Below are positions 56,536 to 64,000 of a stretch of DNA of 64,000 bases, one piece after another. The notes beneath the pieces were generated by a model. It was not told the origin of the DNA and made no database searches. It was given only the letters and a program-made list of their open reading frames with translations. Each line of letters begins with the position of its first letter. The stretch's first letter is position 1. The position numbers and the translations under genes were made by a program. Source of the stretch: Nocardioides ungokensis (GTDB lineage Bacteria > Actinomycetota > Actinomycetes > Propionibacteriales > Nocardioidaceae); NCBI RefSeq assembly GCF_013466985.1, contig NZ_CP059164.1, positions 3,109,001 to 3,173,000 on the forward strand, read 5' to 3'.

Positions 56536-57489
56536 CTACGCGCGGGGGTGGGCCTGCTGGTAGGCCCGGCGCAGCCGGTCGGTGGTGACGTGGGTGTAGA
56601 TCTGCGTCGTCGCCAGCGAGGCGTGGCCGAGGAGCTCCTGCACCGAGCGCAGGTCGGCGCCGCCCTCGAGGAGATGGGTGGCGGCGGTGTGCCGCAGCCC
56701 GTGGGGACCGATGTCGGGGGCACCGGGGACCTCGGCGATCCGCCGGTGGACCAGGGTGCGCACCGCTCGCTGGTCGATCCGTCGCCCGCGCACGCCCAGG
56801 AAGAGCGCGGGTCCGGACCCGTCGACCGCGAGCAGCGGGCGCCCGTGCTTGAGCCAGAAGTCCAGGGCCCGGGCGGCCGGCCTCCCGAACGGCACCGACC
56901 TCTCCTTGCGGCCCTTGCCGAACACCCGGACGACGTACCGCTCGCGGTCGACGTCGTCGATGTCCAGGCCCACCAGCTCACCCACCCGGATGCCGGTGGC
57001 GTAGAGCAGCTCGAGCATCGCCACGTCGCGCAGCCCGGCCGGGCTGCCGTCGTCGGCGATCTCCGCCGCGGCCCGGATCAGCTCGTCGGCCTCGTCCACG
57101 CGCAGCACCGGGGGCAGGTGGTGGTGGGCCTTGGGCGAGGCCAGGCTCGCGCCCGCGTCGACCGATGCCCGCCCGGTCCGCGCCAGCCACGCGGTGAATA
57201 CCCGCGCCGCGGTGGCCCGACGGGCCAACGTGGTCCGCGAGCGACCCATCGTCTGCTGCTTGGCCAGCCAGCTGCGGAGGGTGCGCAGGTCCAGGTCGGC
57301 CACCTCGGTGAGCCCGAGGCGAGCGGCGTGCTCGAGCAGCCCCGCCACGTCGCCGAGATAGGCGCGGACACTGTGCCCGGTGAGGTCTCGCTCCGAGACG
57401 AGGTGGCGTTCGTACTCCCCCAGCACCCGGGCCATCGGCTCGGGCAGTGCGTCTGGCGCCTCACCCGCCTCGTCCGCCTCGTGCGTCAC
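56536..57489 (-). CDS. xerC: Tyrosine recombinase XerC
   Basis: A 317-residue site-specific recombinase that resolves chromosome dimers with a XerD partner. The N-terminal SAM-like core-binding domain (residues ~20-105) has YERHLVSERDLTGHSVRAYL. The catalytic domain has Arg in LLYATGIRVGELVGLDI, Lys in FGKGRKERSVPFG, HGLRHTAATHLLEGG, GHASLATTQIYTHV (His and nucleophile Tyr). The GTG at 57489 starts it. Its place beside dprA in the backbone identifies it as the housekeeping enzyme, not a phage integrase. Confidence 0.94.
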   Translation of the reverse strand: MTHEADEAGEAPDALPEPMARVLGEYERHLVSERDLTGHSVRAYLGDVAGLLEHAARLGLTEVADLDLRTLRSWLAKQQTMGRSRTTLARRATAARVFTAWLARTGRASVDAGASLASPKAHHHLPPVLRVDEADELIRAAAEIADDGSPAGLRDVAMLELLYATGIRVGELVGLDIDDVDRERYVVRVFGKGRKERSVPFGRPAARALDFWLKHGRPLLAVDGSGPALFLGVRGRRIDQRAVRTLVHRRIAEVPGAPDIGPHGLRHTAATHLLEGGADLRSVQELLGHASLATTQIYTHVTTDRLRRAYQQAHPRA

Positions 57490-57522
57490 GCCTCGAGTGT
57501 AGGCCGGGCTCGAGCTGCTCAG

Positions 57523-58659
57523 TCACGTGTGAGCGTGCGCGGCGAGCCGCCAACCGAATTCCGACTGCTCCACCATCCCCTGCCGCAGCAACGCGTGCAG
57601 CGCGGTGCTCACCTCGATCAGCCCGATGCCCGAGGCCCGGGCGATCGAGTCGGCGCCGGCATCGCGACGCACCGGGACCGCGTCGAGCACCTGCTGCTGC
57701 CGCACGCTGAGGCGGTCGCGCGGGCGGGTGCGGCCACGCGGCGGCTCCGCGAGGTGCTCCCCGGCTTCTCCGAGCAGCTCCAGCACCTCCGCCCCGGTGG
57801 TGACCAGGGTGGCGGCTCCCACGCGGATCAGGGCGTGCACGCCCTGCGAGGGCGCGCTGGTCACCGGACCGGGCACCCCCATCAGCACCCGGTTCAGGCG
57901 GCCCGCCCAGTTGGCGGTGTTCAGGGCGCCGCTGCGGGCCGCCGCCTCGACCACGACCGTCCCGCGCGTGAGTGCCGCGATCAGCCGGTTGCGGGAGAGG
58001 AACCGCAACCGCGTCGGGGCGCCCGCGGGCGGCGTCTCGGAGACGACCGCGTGCTCACGCGCCAGGTGCTCGACCAGGTCACGGTGTGCCTCCGGGTAGA
58101 CCCGATCGGCGCCGCAGGCCAGCACGGCCACGCTGCGCCCCTCGGCGGCGATCGCTCCCCGGTGGGCTGCCTGGTCCACCCCGAAGGCCGCCCCGGAGAC
58201 GACCACCTGACCGGCGCGGGCAGCCTCGCCGGCGAGCTCGCGGGCGATGGCGGTGCCGTAGGTCGTCGCGGACCGCGACCCGACCATCGCCACCGAGCGG
58301 GCGATCTCGTCGAGGCGCAGCGGCCCTCGCACCCACAGGCCGACGGGCACGCCACCACGCTCCTGCACGGGCTCGGCGGCGGCGAGGTCCTCCAGGCCCG
58401 CCGGCCACTCGTCGTCGCCCGGGACCACGAACCGCACGCCCTTCCGCGCCGCGTCCTCCAGCTCGCGCGCCGGATCGATCCCGGCGAGCCGCTCGGCCAC
58501 GTCCGTGCGCAGCCCGTCGATCTCACGCTCGGCCAGCAGCGCCTCGCACACGACCTGCGCTCCGAGCTGGTCGACCACGCGCAGGTGCTTGAGGGTGCCG
58601 GGCTCGAGGAGCCGCGAGAGCGCCGCCCGCGCCAGGCGCTCGACCTCAGGGGCGCTCAT
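57523..58659 (-). CDS. dprA: DNA-processing protein DprA
   Basis: DprA binds single-stranded DNA entering the cell and loads RecA. The 378-residue protein has the Rossmann-like DprA core: VAMVGSRSATTYGTAIAREL, VVSGAAFGVDQAAHRGAI, VAVLACGADRVYPEAHRDLV, SRNRLIAALTRGTVVVEAAA and GALNTANWAGRLNRVLMGVP. The C-terminal winged-helix part begins near SVRQQQVLDAVPV. The start overlaps the comM stop (ATGA). Natural competence in this lineage is not implied; many actinobacteria carry dprA with comM. Confidence 0.95.
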   Translation of the reverse strand: MSAPEVERLARAALSRLLEPGTLKHLRVVDQLGAQVVCEALLAEREIDGLRTDVAERLAGIDPARELEDAARKGVRFVVPGDDEWPAGLEDLAAAEPVQERGGVPVGLWVRGPLRLDEIARSVAMVGSRSATTYGTAIARELAGEAARAGQVVVSGAAFGVDQAAHRGAIAAEGRSVAVLACGADRVYPEAHRDLVEHLAREHAVVSETPPAGAPTRLRFLSRNRLIAALTRGTVVVEAAARSGALNTANWAGRLNRVLMGVPGPVTSAPSQGVHALIRVGAATLVTTGAEVLELLGEAGEHLAEPPRGRTRPRDRLSVRQQQVLDAVPVRRDAGADSIARASGIGLIEVSTALHALLRQGMVEQSEFGWRLAAHAHT

Positions 58660-60245
58660 CCGGCCCTCCTCGGCAGGGCCTGCACGGCCAGCGGGGATCC
58701 GCGGCGCAGGGCCAGCGCCATCTGCGCCTCGGGCAGTCCGGGCCGGTCGAGGCCCGCGAGGTCGGCCACTGTCCAGGCCAGGCGCAGGACCCGGGCCGCG
58801 CCCCGCTGCGTGAGCTCGCCGCGCCAGGTGGTCGCGTCGACGCACTCCTCGGCCTCGGGGGTCAGCGGCCAGCGCTCGCGGAGGACCGGGACCGGGGCGT
58901 GAGCGTTGAGGCGCCAGCTGCAGCCGGCGTACCGGAGTGCCTGACGACGCCGCGCGGTCTCGACCCTCACCCGGATCTCGGCGGAGGAGTCCCGGTGGTC
59001 GAACCTGTCGTTGCGTCCCGCCCGGTCCTCCGCGACGACGTGCCGCAGGATGTCGACCCTGTCGGCGACGGGACCGGTGATCTTGTGGCGGTAGGCGCGC
59101 CGCTGTGGATCCCGGCACTGGCACCTGTTGGTCTGGGGCGTGGAGGTGTAGTTGCCGCACGGGCAGGGGTTGCACGCGAGCACCACCATCCCGCGGGCCG
59201 GGAGGGTCACGGACTCGTCGCGCCGGGCCACGGTCACCTCACCGCTCTCCAGCGGCTGCCGCAGGGCTTCGATCACGTCGCTGCGGAACAGCGGGAACTC
59301 ATCGAGGAAGAGCACACCCGCGTGGGCGCGGCTGAGCTCGCCGGGGCGGACGGCGTTGTTGCCGCCGCCCAGCAGGCTGGCCTTGCTCGCGTCGTGGTGG
59401 GGAGCGGACCAGGGTGGTCGCACCAGCAGCCCGTCACCCGGCTCGAGGGCTCCGGCCAGGGAGTGGATGGCCGTCAGCTCCAGCGACTCCTCGGCGGTCA
59501 GGTCCGGCAGGATCCCGGGGATGCGCTCGGCGATGCTCGTCTTGCCCGACCCCTTCGGACCCGACAGCATCAGGTGGTGGCCGCCGGCCGCGGCGACCTC
59601 GACGGCGTAGCGGGTGTCCTCCAGCCCGAACAGGTCGGACATGTCGAGCTCCTCGCGGCGCTCGGACCCCCGCCAGGCCAGCAACCGGCTGCCGGACATC
59701 GGCGCCACCGGTGGCGCCTCGGGCACCTCCTCACCGCGCAGCTCGGCGACCACCTGGGCCAGCGAACGCATCCCGATCACCTCCATGCCCGGCACCATCG
59801 CCGCTTCCTGTGCCTGCGGCTCGGGCACGAAGACGCGTCCGACACCGCGGGCCGCGGCCGCGAGCACCATCGGCAGCACGCCGGGCACGGACCGGAGCCC
59901 GCCGTCGAGGGTGAGCTCGCCGATGAACACGGTGCCCTCGAGCGACGACGCCGGCAGCTCGGCGGCCGCCGCCAGGACGGAGACGGCGATCGCCAGGTCG
60001 AAGTGCGTGCCGCGCTTGACCAGGTCGGCGGGCGAGAGCAGCACGGTGATGCGGCGGGTGGCCGGCCACTGCAGCCGGCTGTTCACGATGGCCATCCTGC
60101 ATCGGTCCCGGGCCTCGTTGAGCGAGACGTCGGGGCGGCCGACCAGCGTCAGCCCGACCTGGCCGGGCGACACGTCGGTCTGGACGTCGACGACGTGGCC
60201 GACCGCTCCGTGCAGCGAGAGGGTGCGCGCGGTGGCGAACGGCAT
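58656..60245 (-). CDS. comM: YifB/ComM family Mg-chelatase-like AAA+ ATPase
   Basis: A 529-residue AAA+ protein. The N-terminal ChlI-like domain (PFATARTLSLHGAVGHVVDV, LLSPADLVKRGTHFDLAIAV) precedes Walker A (LSGPKGSGKTSIAERIPGI) and Walker B (HAGVLFLDEFPLF). A Cys-rich insertion, ACNPCPCGNYTSTPQTNRCQ, is typical of ComM. The C-terminal domain follows. ComM is a hexameric helicase that aids branch migration during integration of foreign DNA. It overlaps dprA by four bases and is preceded by yraN with a one-base gap. Confidence 0.94.
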   Translation of the reverse strand: MPFATARTLSLHGAVGHVVDVQTDVSPGQVGLTLVGRPDVSLNEARDRCRMAIVNSRLQWPATRRITVLLSPADLVKRGTHFDLAIAVSVLAAAAELPASSLEGTVFIGELTLDGGLRSVPGVLPMVLAAAARGVGRVFVPEPQAQEAAMVPGMEVIGMRSLAQVVAELRGEEVPEAPPVAPMSGSRLLAWRGSERREELDMSDLFGLEDTRYAVEVAAAGGHHLMLSGPKGSGKTSIAERIPGILPDLTAEESLELTAIHSLAGALEPGDGLLVRPPWSAPHHDASKASLLGGGNNAVRPGELSRAHAGVLFLDEFPLFRSDVIEALRQPLESGEVTVARRDESVTLPARGMVVLACNPCPCGNYTSTPQTNRCQCRDPQRRAYRHKITGPVADRVDILRHVVAEDRAGRNDRFDHRDSSAEIRVRVETARRRQALRYAGCSWRLNAHAPVPVLRERWPLTPEAEECVDATTWRGELTQRGAARVLRLAWTVADLAGLDRPGLPEAQMALALRRGSPLAVQALPRRAG

Positions 60246-60246
60246 G

Positions 60247-60621
60247 TCAGCCCACCCCCGCCACGTGCTCGAGCGTCGAGGACCCGCGCCGGGGGCGCAG
60301 CACCGCCACGAGGTCGATGCGCACGTCGGCGGGCCTGACTCCGTGAGCCGCCGCCCACCTCCCGGCCAGCAGGCGCAGTCGCTCCAGCTTGGCGTCGGTG
60401 ATGGCCTCGTGAGGCGTGCCGAAGGCCAGCCCGCTGCGGGTCTTGACCTCGCAGACGACCAGCACGTCCCCCTCCCGAAGGACCAGGTCGATCTCCCCTG
60501 CCTCACACCGCCAGTTGCGGTCGAGCAGTGCCATCCCCTGCGCAACCAGGTGCCGCGCGGCCAGCTCCTCGCCGTACGCACCGAGCGCCTGCCGGCTCGC
60601 CGCCGTTGCCGATCCCGTCAT
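60247..60621 (-). CDS. YraN-family (UPF0102) putative endonuclease
   Basis: A 124-residue protein with a restriction-endonuclease-like core: [40 protein letters not shown] (E-D-ExK active-site pattern) and [20 protein letters not shown]. This matches UPF0102/YraN. Its position just before comM and dprA is conserved, suggesting a role in DNA repair or recombination; activity of the family is little characterised. The ATG at 60621 is used. A 136-bp gap upstream holds no recognisable gene. Confidence 0.92.
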   Translation of the reverse strand: MTGSATAASRQALGAYGEELAARHLVAQGMALLDRNWRCEAGEIDLVLREGDVLVVCEVKTRSGLAFGTPHEAITDAKLERLRLLAGRWAAAHGVRPADVRIDLVAVLRPRRGSSTLEHVAGVG

Positions 60622-60757
60622 CGTCGTGACCTCCTGCGCCTCAGCGTCGCGGGGTGCGGGGACGCTGGGGGCGTGGCGGGGCGGAGGCTGTGGACGAAGG
60701 TGACCGGAGGCCGGGCTGTGCAGGGCGGGTGGCCCGATCAGCCCGGGCCCGGCACGC

Positions 60758-61066
60758 TCAGGCCTTCGGCGGGTCGATGTCGGCGGGGCTGAGCTCCTCG
60801 ACGTTGACGTCCTTGAAGGTGAGCACCTTGACGTTCTTGGCGAACCGGGCCGGGCGGTACATGTCCCACACCCACGCGTCGCTCATCGAGACCTCGAAGA
60901 AGACCTCACCGGCCTCGGTGCGCGCCTTCACGTCCACCTGGTTGCACAGGTAGAAGCGCCGGTCGGTCTCCACGACGTACTTGAAGATCGACACGACGTC
61001 GCGGTACTCGCGGTAGAGGGTGAGCTCCATCTCGGTCTCGTACTTCTCGAGATCCTCGGCACTCAT
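60758..61066 (-). CDS. DUF2469 family protein
   Basis: A 102-residue acidic protein: [20 protein letters not shown], then [20 protein letters not shown] and [20 protein letters not shown]. These segments are nearly invariant in the actinobacterial DUF2469 family. The conserved position between rnhB/lepB and yraN holds here. Its function is unknown; the strong conservation argues for a core cellular role. It diverges from the FAD amine-oxidase-like gene. Confidence 0.93.
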   Translation of the reverse strand: MSAEDLEKYETEMELTLYREYRDVVSIFKYVVETDRRFYLCNQVDVKARTEAGEVFFEVSMSDAWVWDMYRPARFAKNVKVLTFKDVNVEELSPADIDPPKA

Positions 61067-61131
61067 CAGCTCTCCTCGGTCGCCGCAGCAGATCGGGGCG
61101 GTTTTTCCACCCCGACTGGCATCGTAGACGC

Positions 61132-62394
61132 GTGATCGAGGATGCCGACGTTGTCGTGGTGGGTGGCGGGATCTCGGGGCTGCTGTGCGCGCGGGAGCTG
61201 CGCCGCGCCGGCCTCGACGTGCTGGTGCTCGAGGCCGAGCAGGCCACCGGAGGCCGGGTGCGCACCGACGTGGTGGACGGCTTCCGCTGCGACCGCGGCT
61301 TCCAGCTGCTGAACCCGGCCTATCCAGCCGTACGCCGCCACGTGGACGTCGACGCCCTCGACCTGCGGAGGTTCGGCCGAGGTGTCGAGGTCGTGACGGA
61401 CGACGGCCCGGCCACGGTCGTGGACCCGCTGCGGCACCCCCGGGACCTGGCCGCGACGCTGCGCAGCGGCTACGTCCGCCCCGCGGAGCTGGCGCGGCTG
61501 GCCCGTTGGCTCGCCCCGGCGCTGGGGCCGGTGCCCAGGCTGATCGCCGGCGACGACAAGACCCTGGCGGCGTCCCTGGACGCCGGCCGCGTGGACGGGA
61601 GGCTGCGCCGGGAGGTGCTCGAGCCGTTCCTGACGGGCGTCCTGGCCGACGGCAGCGGCGACTCCTCGGCGAGCTTCGTCCGGCTGCTGCTGCGCAGCTT
61701 CGTTCGGGCCACCCCCGGTGTCCCCGCACTCGGCATGCAGGCGTTGCCGGACCAGCTGGCCGACCGGCCGGATCGGCCGATCCGCCTCGGCACGCGGGTC
61801 CGGGAGGTGCGCGCCACCACCACCGGCCCGGAGGTCGTTGCCGAAGAGCTCACCGTGCGGGCCCGGGCCGCGGTCGTGGCAGCAGACCCGTCGACCGCCG
61901 CGGGCCTGCTGGACCTGCCCCGGCCGACCATGCGCGGGCTGGCGACCTGGTGGTTCGCCTGCGACCGGCCGCCCACCGGGTCGACCCTCCTGCGGGTCGA
62001 CGGCCGGGGCGCCGCGGCGGGACCGGTCGTCAACACCGTGGTCATGACCAACGCCGCGCCCTCCTACGCCCCACCCGGGCGGCACCTCGCGCAGGCCACC
62101 ACGCTGCTGCCCGACGCTGCCGGCGGTGGCGGCGGTGGCGGCGAGACCGACGTGCGCCGCCACCTGAGCGAGCTGTACGCGACCCCGACGGACGGCTGGG
62201 AGGTCGTGGTGCGCCACGACGTGCCGGAGGCGCTGCCGCTGGTGCCGCCACCGCTGCGGGTCCGCCGGCCGGTCGACCTCGGGGACGGTCTCTTCGTGGC
62301 CGGTGACCACCGGGACACGTCGTCGCTGCAGGGAGCGCTGGTCTCGGGGGCGCGCACCGCTGTCGCGGTCCGGCGCCACCTCAACGGCGGCTGA
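61132..62394 (+). CDS. NAD(P)/FAD-dependent amine-oxidase-like protein
   Basis: A 420-residue flavoprotein of the protoporphyrinogen oxidase/amine oxidase superfamily. The FAD motif DVVVVGGGISGLLCARELRR is followed by EAEQATGGRVRTDVVDGFRC. The C-terminal FAD-contacting segment is DGLFVAGDHRDTSSLQGALV. A short Gly run (about eight residues) near position 345 is a low-complexity loop. The GTG at 61132 begins directly before the FAD motif. Similar proteins are found alone in many actinobacteria and their substrate is unknown. It converges with rnhB, leaving a 6-bp gap. Confidence 0.85.
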   Translation: MIEDADVVVVGGGISGLLCARELRRAGLDVLVLEAEQATGGRVRTDVVDGFRCDRGFQLLNPAYPAVRRHVDVDALDLRRFGRGVEVVTDDGPATVVDPLRHPRDLAATLRSGYVRPAELARLARWLAPALGPVPRLIAGDDKTLAASLDAGRVDGRLRREVLEPFLTGVLADGSGDSSASFVRLLLRSFVRATPGVPALGMQALPDQLADRPDRPIRLGTRVREVRATTTGPEVVAEELTVRARAAVVAADPSTAAGLLDLPRPTMRGLATWWFACDRPPTGSTLLRVDGRGAAAGPVVNTVVMTNAAPSYAPPGRHLAQATTLLPDAAGGGGGGGETDVRRHLSELYATPTDGWEVVVRHDVPEALPLVPPPLRVRRPVDLGDGLFVAGDHRDTSSLQGALVSGARTAVAVRRHLNGG

Positions 62395-62400
62395 GCCGTC

Positions 62401-63093
62401 TCACCCGGCGGCCGGCTCCTCGGCTCCCGGCACGGCCGGCTCCAGCCCGGCGGCCCGGCGTACGTTGACGAACCGCATCCGGTGGACCGGTGACGGCCCG
62501 TGCTCGGCGAGCGCGGCGGCGTGCACGTCGGTGATGTAGCCCTTGTGGGTCTTGAAGTCGTACGCCGGCCAGTCGGCGTCGAGGTCGCACATGAGGCGGT
62601 CCCGGGTCACCTTGGCGAGCACGGACGCGGCGGCGATGCAGGCGGCGACCCGGTCCCCCTTCCACACGGCCAGGCCGGGCACCCCAAGCCCGTCGACCGG
62701 GAAGCCGTCGGTCAGGACGTACGACGGCGCGAGGTCCAGCAGGGCCACCGCCCGCCGGAGCGCCTCGACGTTGGCGACGTGCATCCCGAGCCGGTCGCAC
62801 TCCTCCGGGCCGATCACCACCACCGACCAGGACAGCGCCCGCTTCACGACCTGCTCGTAGCAGCGCTCGCGGGCCTTCTCGGTCAGCAGCTTGGAGTCGG
62901 CCAGCCCGGGGACGATGCCGGCCTTGCCGGCGGGCAGGATCGCCGCGCCGGCCACCAGCGGGCCGGCGCAGGCACCGCGGCCGGCCTCGTCGACGCCGGC
63001 GATCGGCTCGATCCCGTGCCGTCGCAGGGCGCGCTCGTAGCCGTACAGACCGGCGTCACGCCGGACCGTGGATCCTCGGGGCAGGGCACTCAC
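62401..63093 (-). CDS. rnhB: Ribonuclease HII
   Basis: RNase HII removes ribonucleotides and RNA primers from DNA. The 230-residue protein has the catalytic acid residues in PIAGVDEAGRGACAGPLVAG (Asp-Glu), LADSKLLTEKARERCYEQVV (Asp) and PSYVLTDGFPVDGL (Asp). AACIAAASVLAKVTRDRLM is also typical. The GTG at 63093 gives a 25-residue N-terminal leader. It lies 15 bp after lepB in the conserved rplS-lepB-rnhB order. Confidence 0.96.
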   Translation of the reverse strand: MSALPRGSTVRRDAGLYGYERALRRHGIEPIAGVDEAGRGACAGPLVAGAAILPAGKAGIVPGLADSKLLTEKARERCYEQVVKRALSWSVVVIGPEECDRLGMHVANVEALRRAVALLDLAPSYVLTDGFPVDGLGVPGLAVWKGDRVAACIAAASVLAKVTRDRLMCDLDADWPAYDFKTHKGYITDVHAAALAEHGPSPVHRMRFVNVRRAAGLEPAVPGAEEPAAG

Positions 63094-63108
63094 GACGACC
63101 AGCGGGCC

Positions 63109-63900
63109 TCAGGAGGCGTTGGGCACGTCCGCGAAGGTGCTGGGCCGGTGGATCCAGCGGAAGTGGTCACTGGGCCAGAGCAGCACGAACACCTTGCCGA
63201 CCACCAGGTCCACGGGGACGTACTCGTCCCCCGGGACGCAGTCGGTCGACCTCGCCGTACACATGTGCACCGTCGAGTCGGCCGAGTGGCCACGGTTGTC
63301 GCCCATCACGAAGATGTGGCCCTTGGGCACCGGACCTGCGGTCCACGAGTCGGACGAGCAGTCGCCGATCATCGGGCCGTTGCAGTCGATGCCCTTCTCC
63401 TTGACGTAGGAGTCCTCGTTGAGGGGCTGCCCGTTGACCGAGATCCGGCCCTTCTTGTCGCAGCACTTGATGACGTCGCCGGCGACGCCGATGACGCGCT
63501 TCACCAGGTGCCCACCGGAGGGGTAGAGCCCGATCTTGGCCATCAGGCCGGTGAGCCCGCCCTGGGGGCCGGCCGACTCCTCGGGGCTCAGCCAGTCACC
63601 GGGGTCCTTGAAGACCACCACGTCGCCGCGCTGCGGGCTGCCGCCGAACCAGTAGGAGACCTTCTGGACCAGGATCCGGTCGTTCTTGACCAGCCCGGGC
63701 TCCATGGACTCCGAGGGAATGTAGAAGGCCTGCACGAACAGGGCCTTGATGACGATGGCCAGCACCAGGGCGACGCCCAGCAGCAGGATCGTCTCCTGCC
63801 AGACCGGCAGGTGCTTCTTCTTGGTGCGGGTACGCGAAGACCGCGACCCCTCCCCGTCTGGTTCGGCGACGGACGTGGAGTCGCGGTCTTCGGAAGTCAC
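63109..63900 (-). CDS. lepB: Signal peptidase I
   Basis: LepB cleaves signal peptides at the outer face of the membrane. The 263-residue protein has one N-terminal membrane anchor (TILLLGVALVLAIVIKALFV), the catalytic Ser in FYIPSESMEPGLVKNDRIL, and the catalytic Lys in GGHLVKRVIGVAGDVIKCC. GHIFVMGDNRGHSADST completes the fold. The basic RTKKKHLP segment before the anchor fixes topology. Several Cys in the extracellular part are probably disulfide-bonded. The GTG at 63900 is the start. It follows rplS after 35 bp. Confidence 0.96.
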   Translation of the reverse strand: MTSEDRDSTSVAEPDGEGSRSSRTRTKKKHLPVWQETILLLGVALVLAIVIKALFVQAFYIPSESMEPGLVKNDRILVQKVSYWFGGSPQRGDVVVFKDPGDWLSPEESAGPQGGLTGLMAKIGLYPSGGHLVKRVIGVAGDVIKCCDKKGRISVNGQPLNEDSYVKEKGIDCNGPMIGDCSSDSWTAGPVPKGHIFVMGDNRGHSADSTVHMCTARSTDCVPGDEYVPVDLVVGKVFVLLWPSDHFRWIHRPSTFADVPNAS

Positions 63901-63935
63901 GCGCAGAGCGTATAGAGCGGTTGGCTGAGTCTCGC

Positions 63936-64000
63936 TCAGGCCTCCCGACGCTCCTTGATCTTGGCCTTCTTGCCGCGCAGGTTGCGCAGGTAGTAGAGCT
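63936..64000 (-). CDS. rplS: 50S ribosomal protein L19 (3' end only)
   Basis: Only the last 20 codons are in the window: LYYLRNLRGKKAKIKERREA followed by TGA. This is the conserved C-terminus of L19. The position directly upstream of lepB and rnhB agrees with the usual rplS-lepB-rnhB order. The rest lies beyond the right edge. Confidence 0.9.
   Translation of the reverse strand, partial: LYYLRNLRGKKAKIKERREA

Noticed and set aside
56536..57489. Phage or island integrase
   Set aside because: The tyrosine recombinase sits in the conserved rpsB-M23-xerC-dprA order with no tRNA or attachment repeats nearby. It is the housekeeping XerC.
60622..60757. Possible small gene between yraN and the DUF2469 gene
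   Set aside because: No ORF with a ribosome-binding site or conserved sequence was visible in the 136 bp.

Overview
The window is high-GC DNA from an actinobacterium, most likely Nocardioides or a close relative in the Propionibacteriales. This rests on the strong GC3 bias with long antisense shadow ORFs, the many GTG starts, the actinobacterial order of housekeeping genes, and several typically actinobacterial families (DUF2469, DUF4439 ferritin-like, DUF4081-GNAT, a PPA1498-type metallophosphoesterase). The genus is inferred, not proven. No rRNA, tRNA, CRISPR, prophage or insertion sequence was seen.

Layout. (1) 1-15.6 kb is the left part of a conserved housekeeping backbone read mainly on the minus strand: nusA (cut by the window edge), rimP, a small lipoprotein and ferritin-like pair, a HAD protein, proS, a secreted propeller-like protein, a DoxX-like protein, a secreted phosphoesterase, a DUF4081-GNAT protein, a DevS-like kinase, a universal stress protein, then ispG-rseP-dxr. 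(2) 15.7-34.8 kb is a polyamine/GABA catabolic island: gabT, a first PotABCD-type importer, a saccharopine-dehydrogenase-like gene, an aminobutyraldehyde-type dehydrogenase, an amidohydrolase, a putrescine-type aminotransferase, a second PotABCD-type importer, an Lrp/AsnC regulator, a PuuB-like FAD oxidase and a dimethylargininase-like hydrolase. Together these would take up putrescine or spermidine and convert it through aminobutyraldehyde and GABA to succinate semialdehyde. (3) 34.7-42.2 kb holds an M1-type peptidase and then a plus-strand sulfur module: metallo-beta-lactamase/rhodanese protein, SBP56/methanethiol-oxidase-like protein, an unknown His-rich membrane-anchored protein, and a YeeE/YedE transporter. 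(4) 42.3-48.7 kb holds a RIO-type kinase, a LOG-family protein, a Tat-exported metallophosphoesterase, rlmN, a small membrane protein and corA. (5) 48.8-64 kb returns to the backbone: cdsA, frr, pyrH, a zinc-ribbon/SPFH pair, tsf, rpsB, an M23 peptidase, xerC, dprA, comM, yraN, a DUF2469 gene, an FAD amine-oxidase-like gene, rnhB, lepB and the end of rplS. Regions 2-4 look like a ~30 kb accessory block sitting inside an otherwise conserved gene order.

Two features stand out. First, at least 14 small indels break the frame of 12 otherwise well-conserved genes, including nusA and dxr. This points to consensus sequence error rather than gene decay, and those genes are annotated here as single genes across the break. 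Second, a 133-bp tandem repeat carrying two hairpins per unit fills the convergent gap between the putrescine-type aminotransferase and the second polyamine importer. The best candidates for new biology are that repeat, the His-rich protein in the SBP56 module, and the repeated operator-like words around the polyamine genes.
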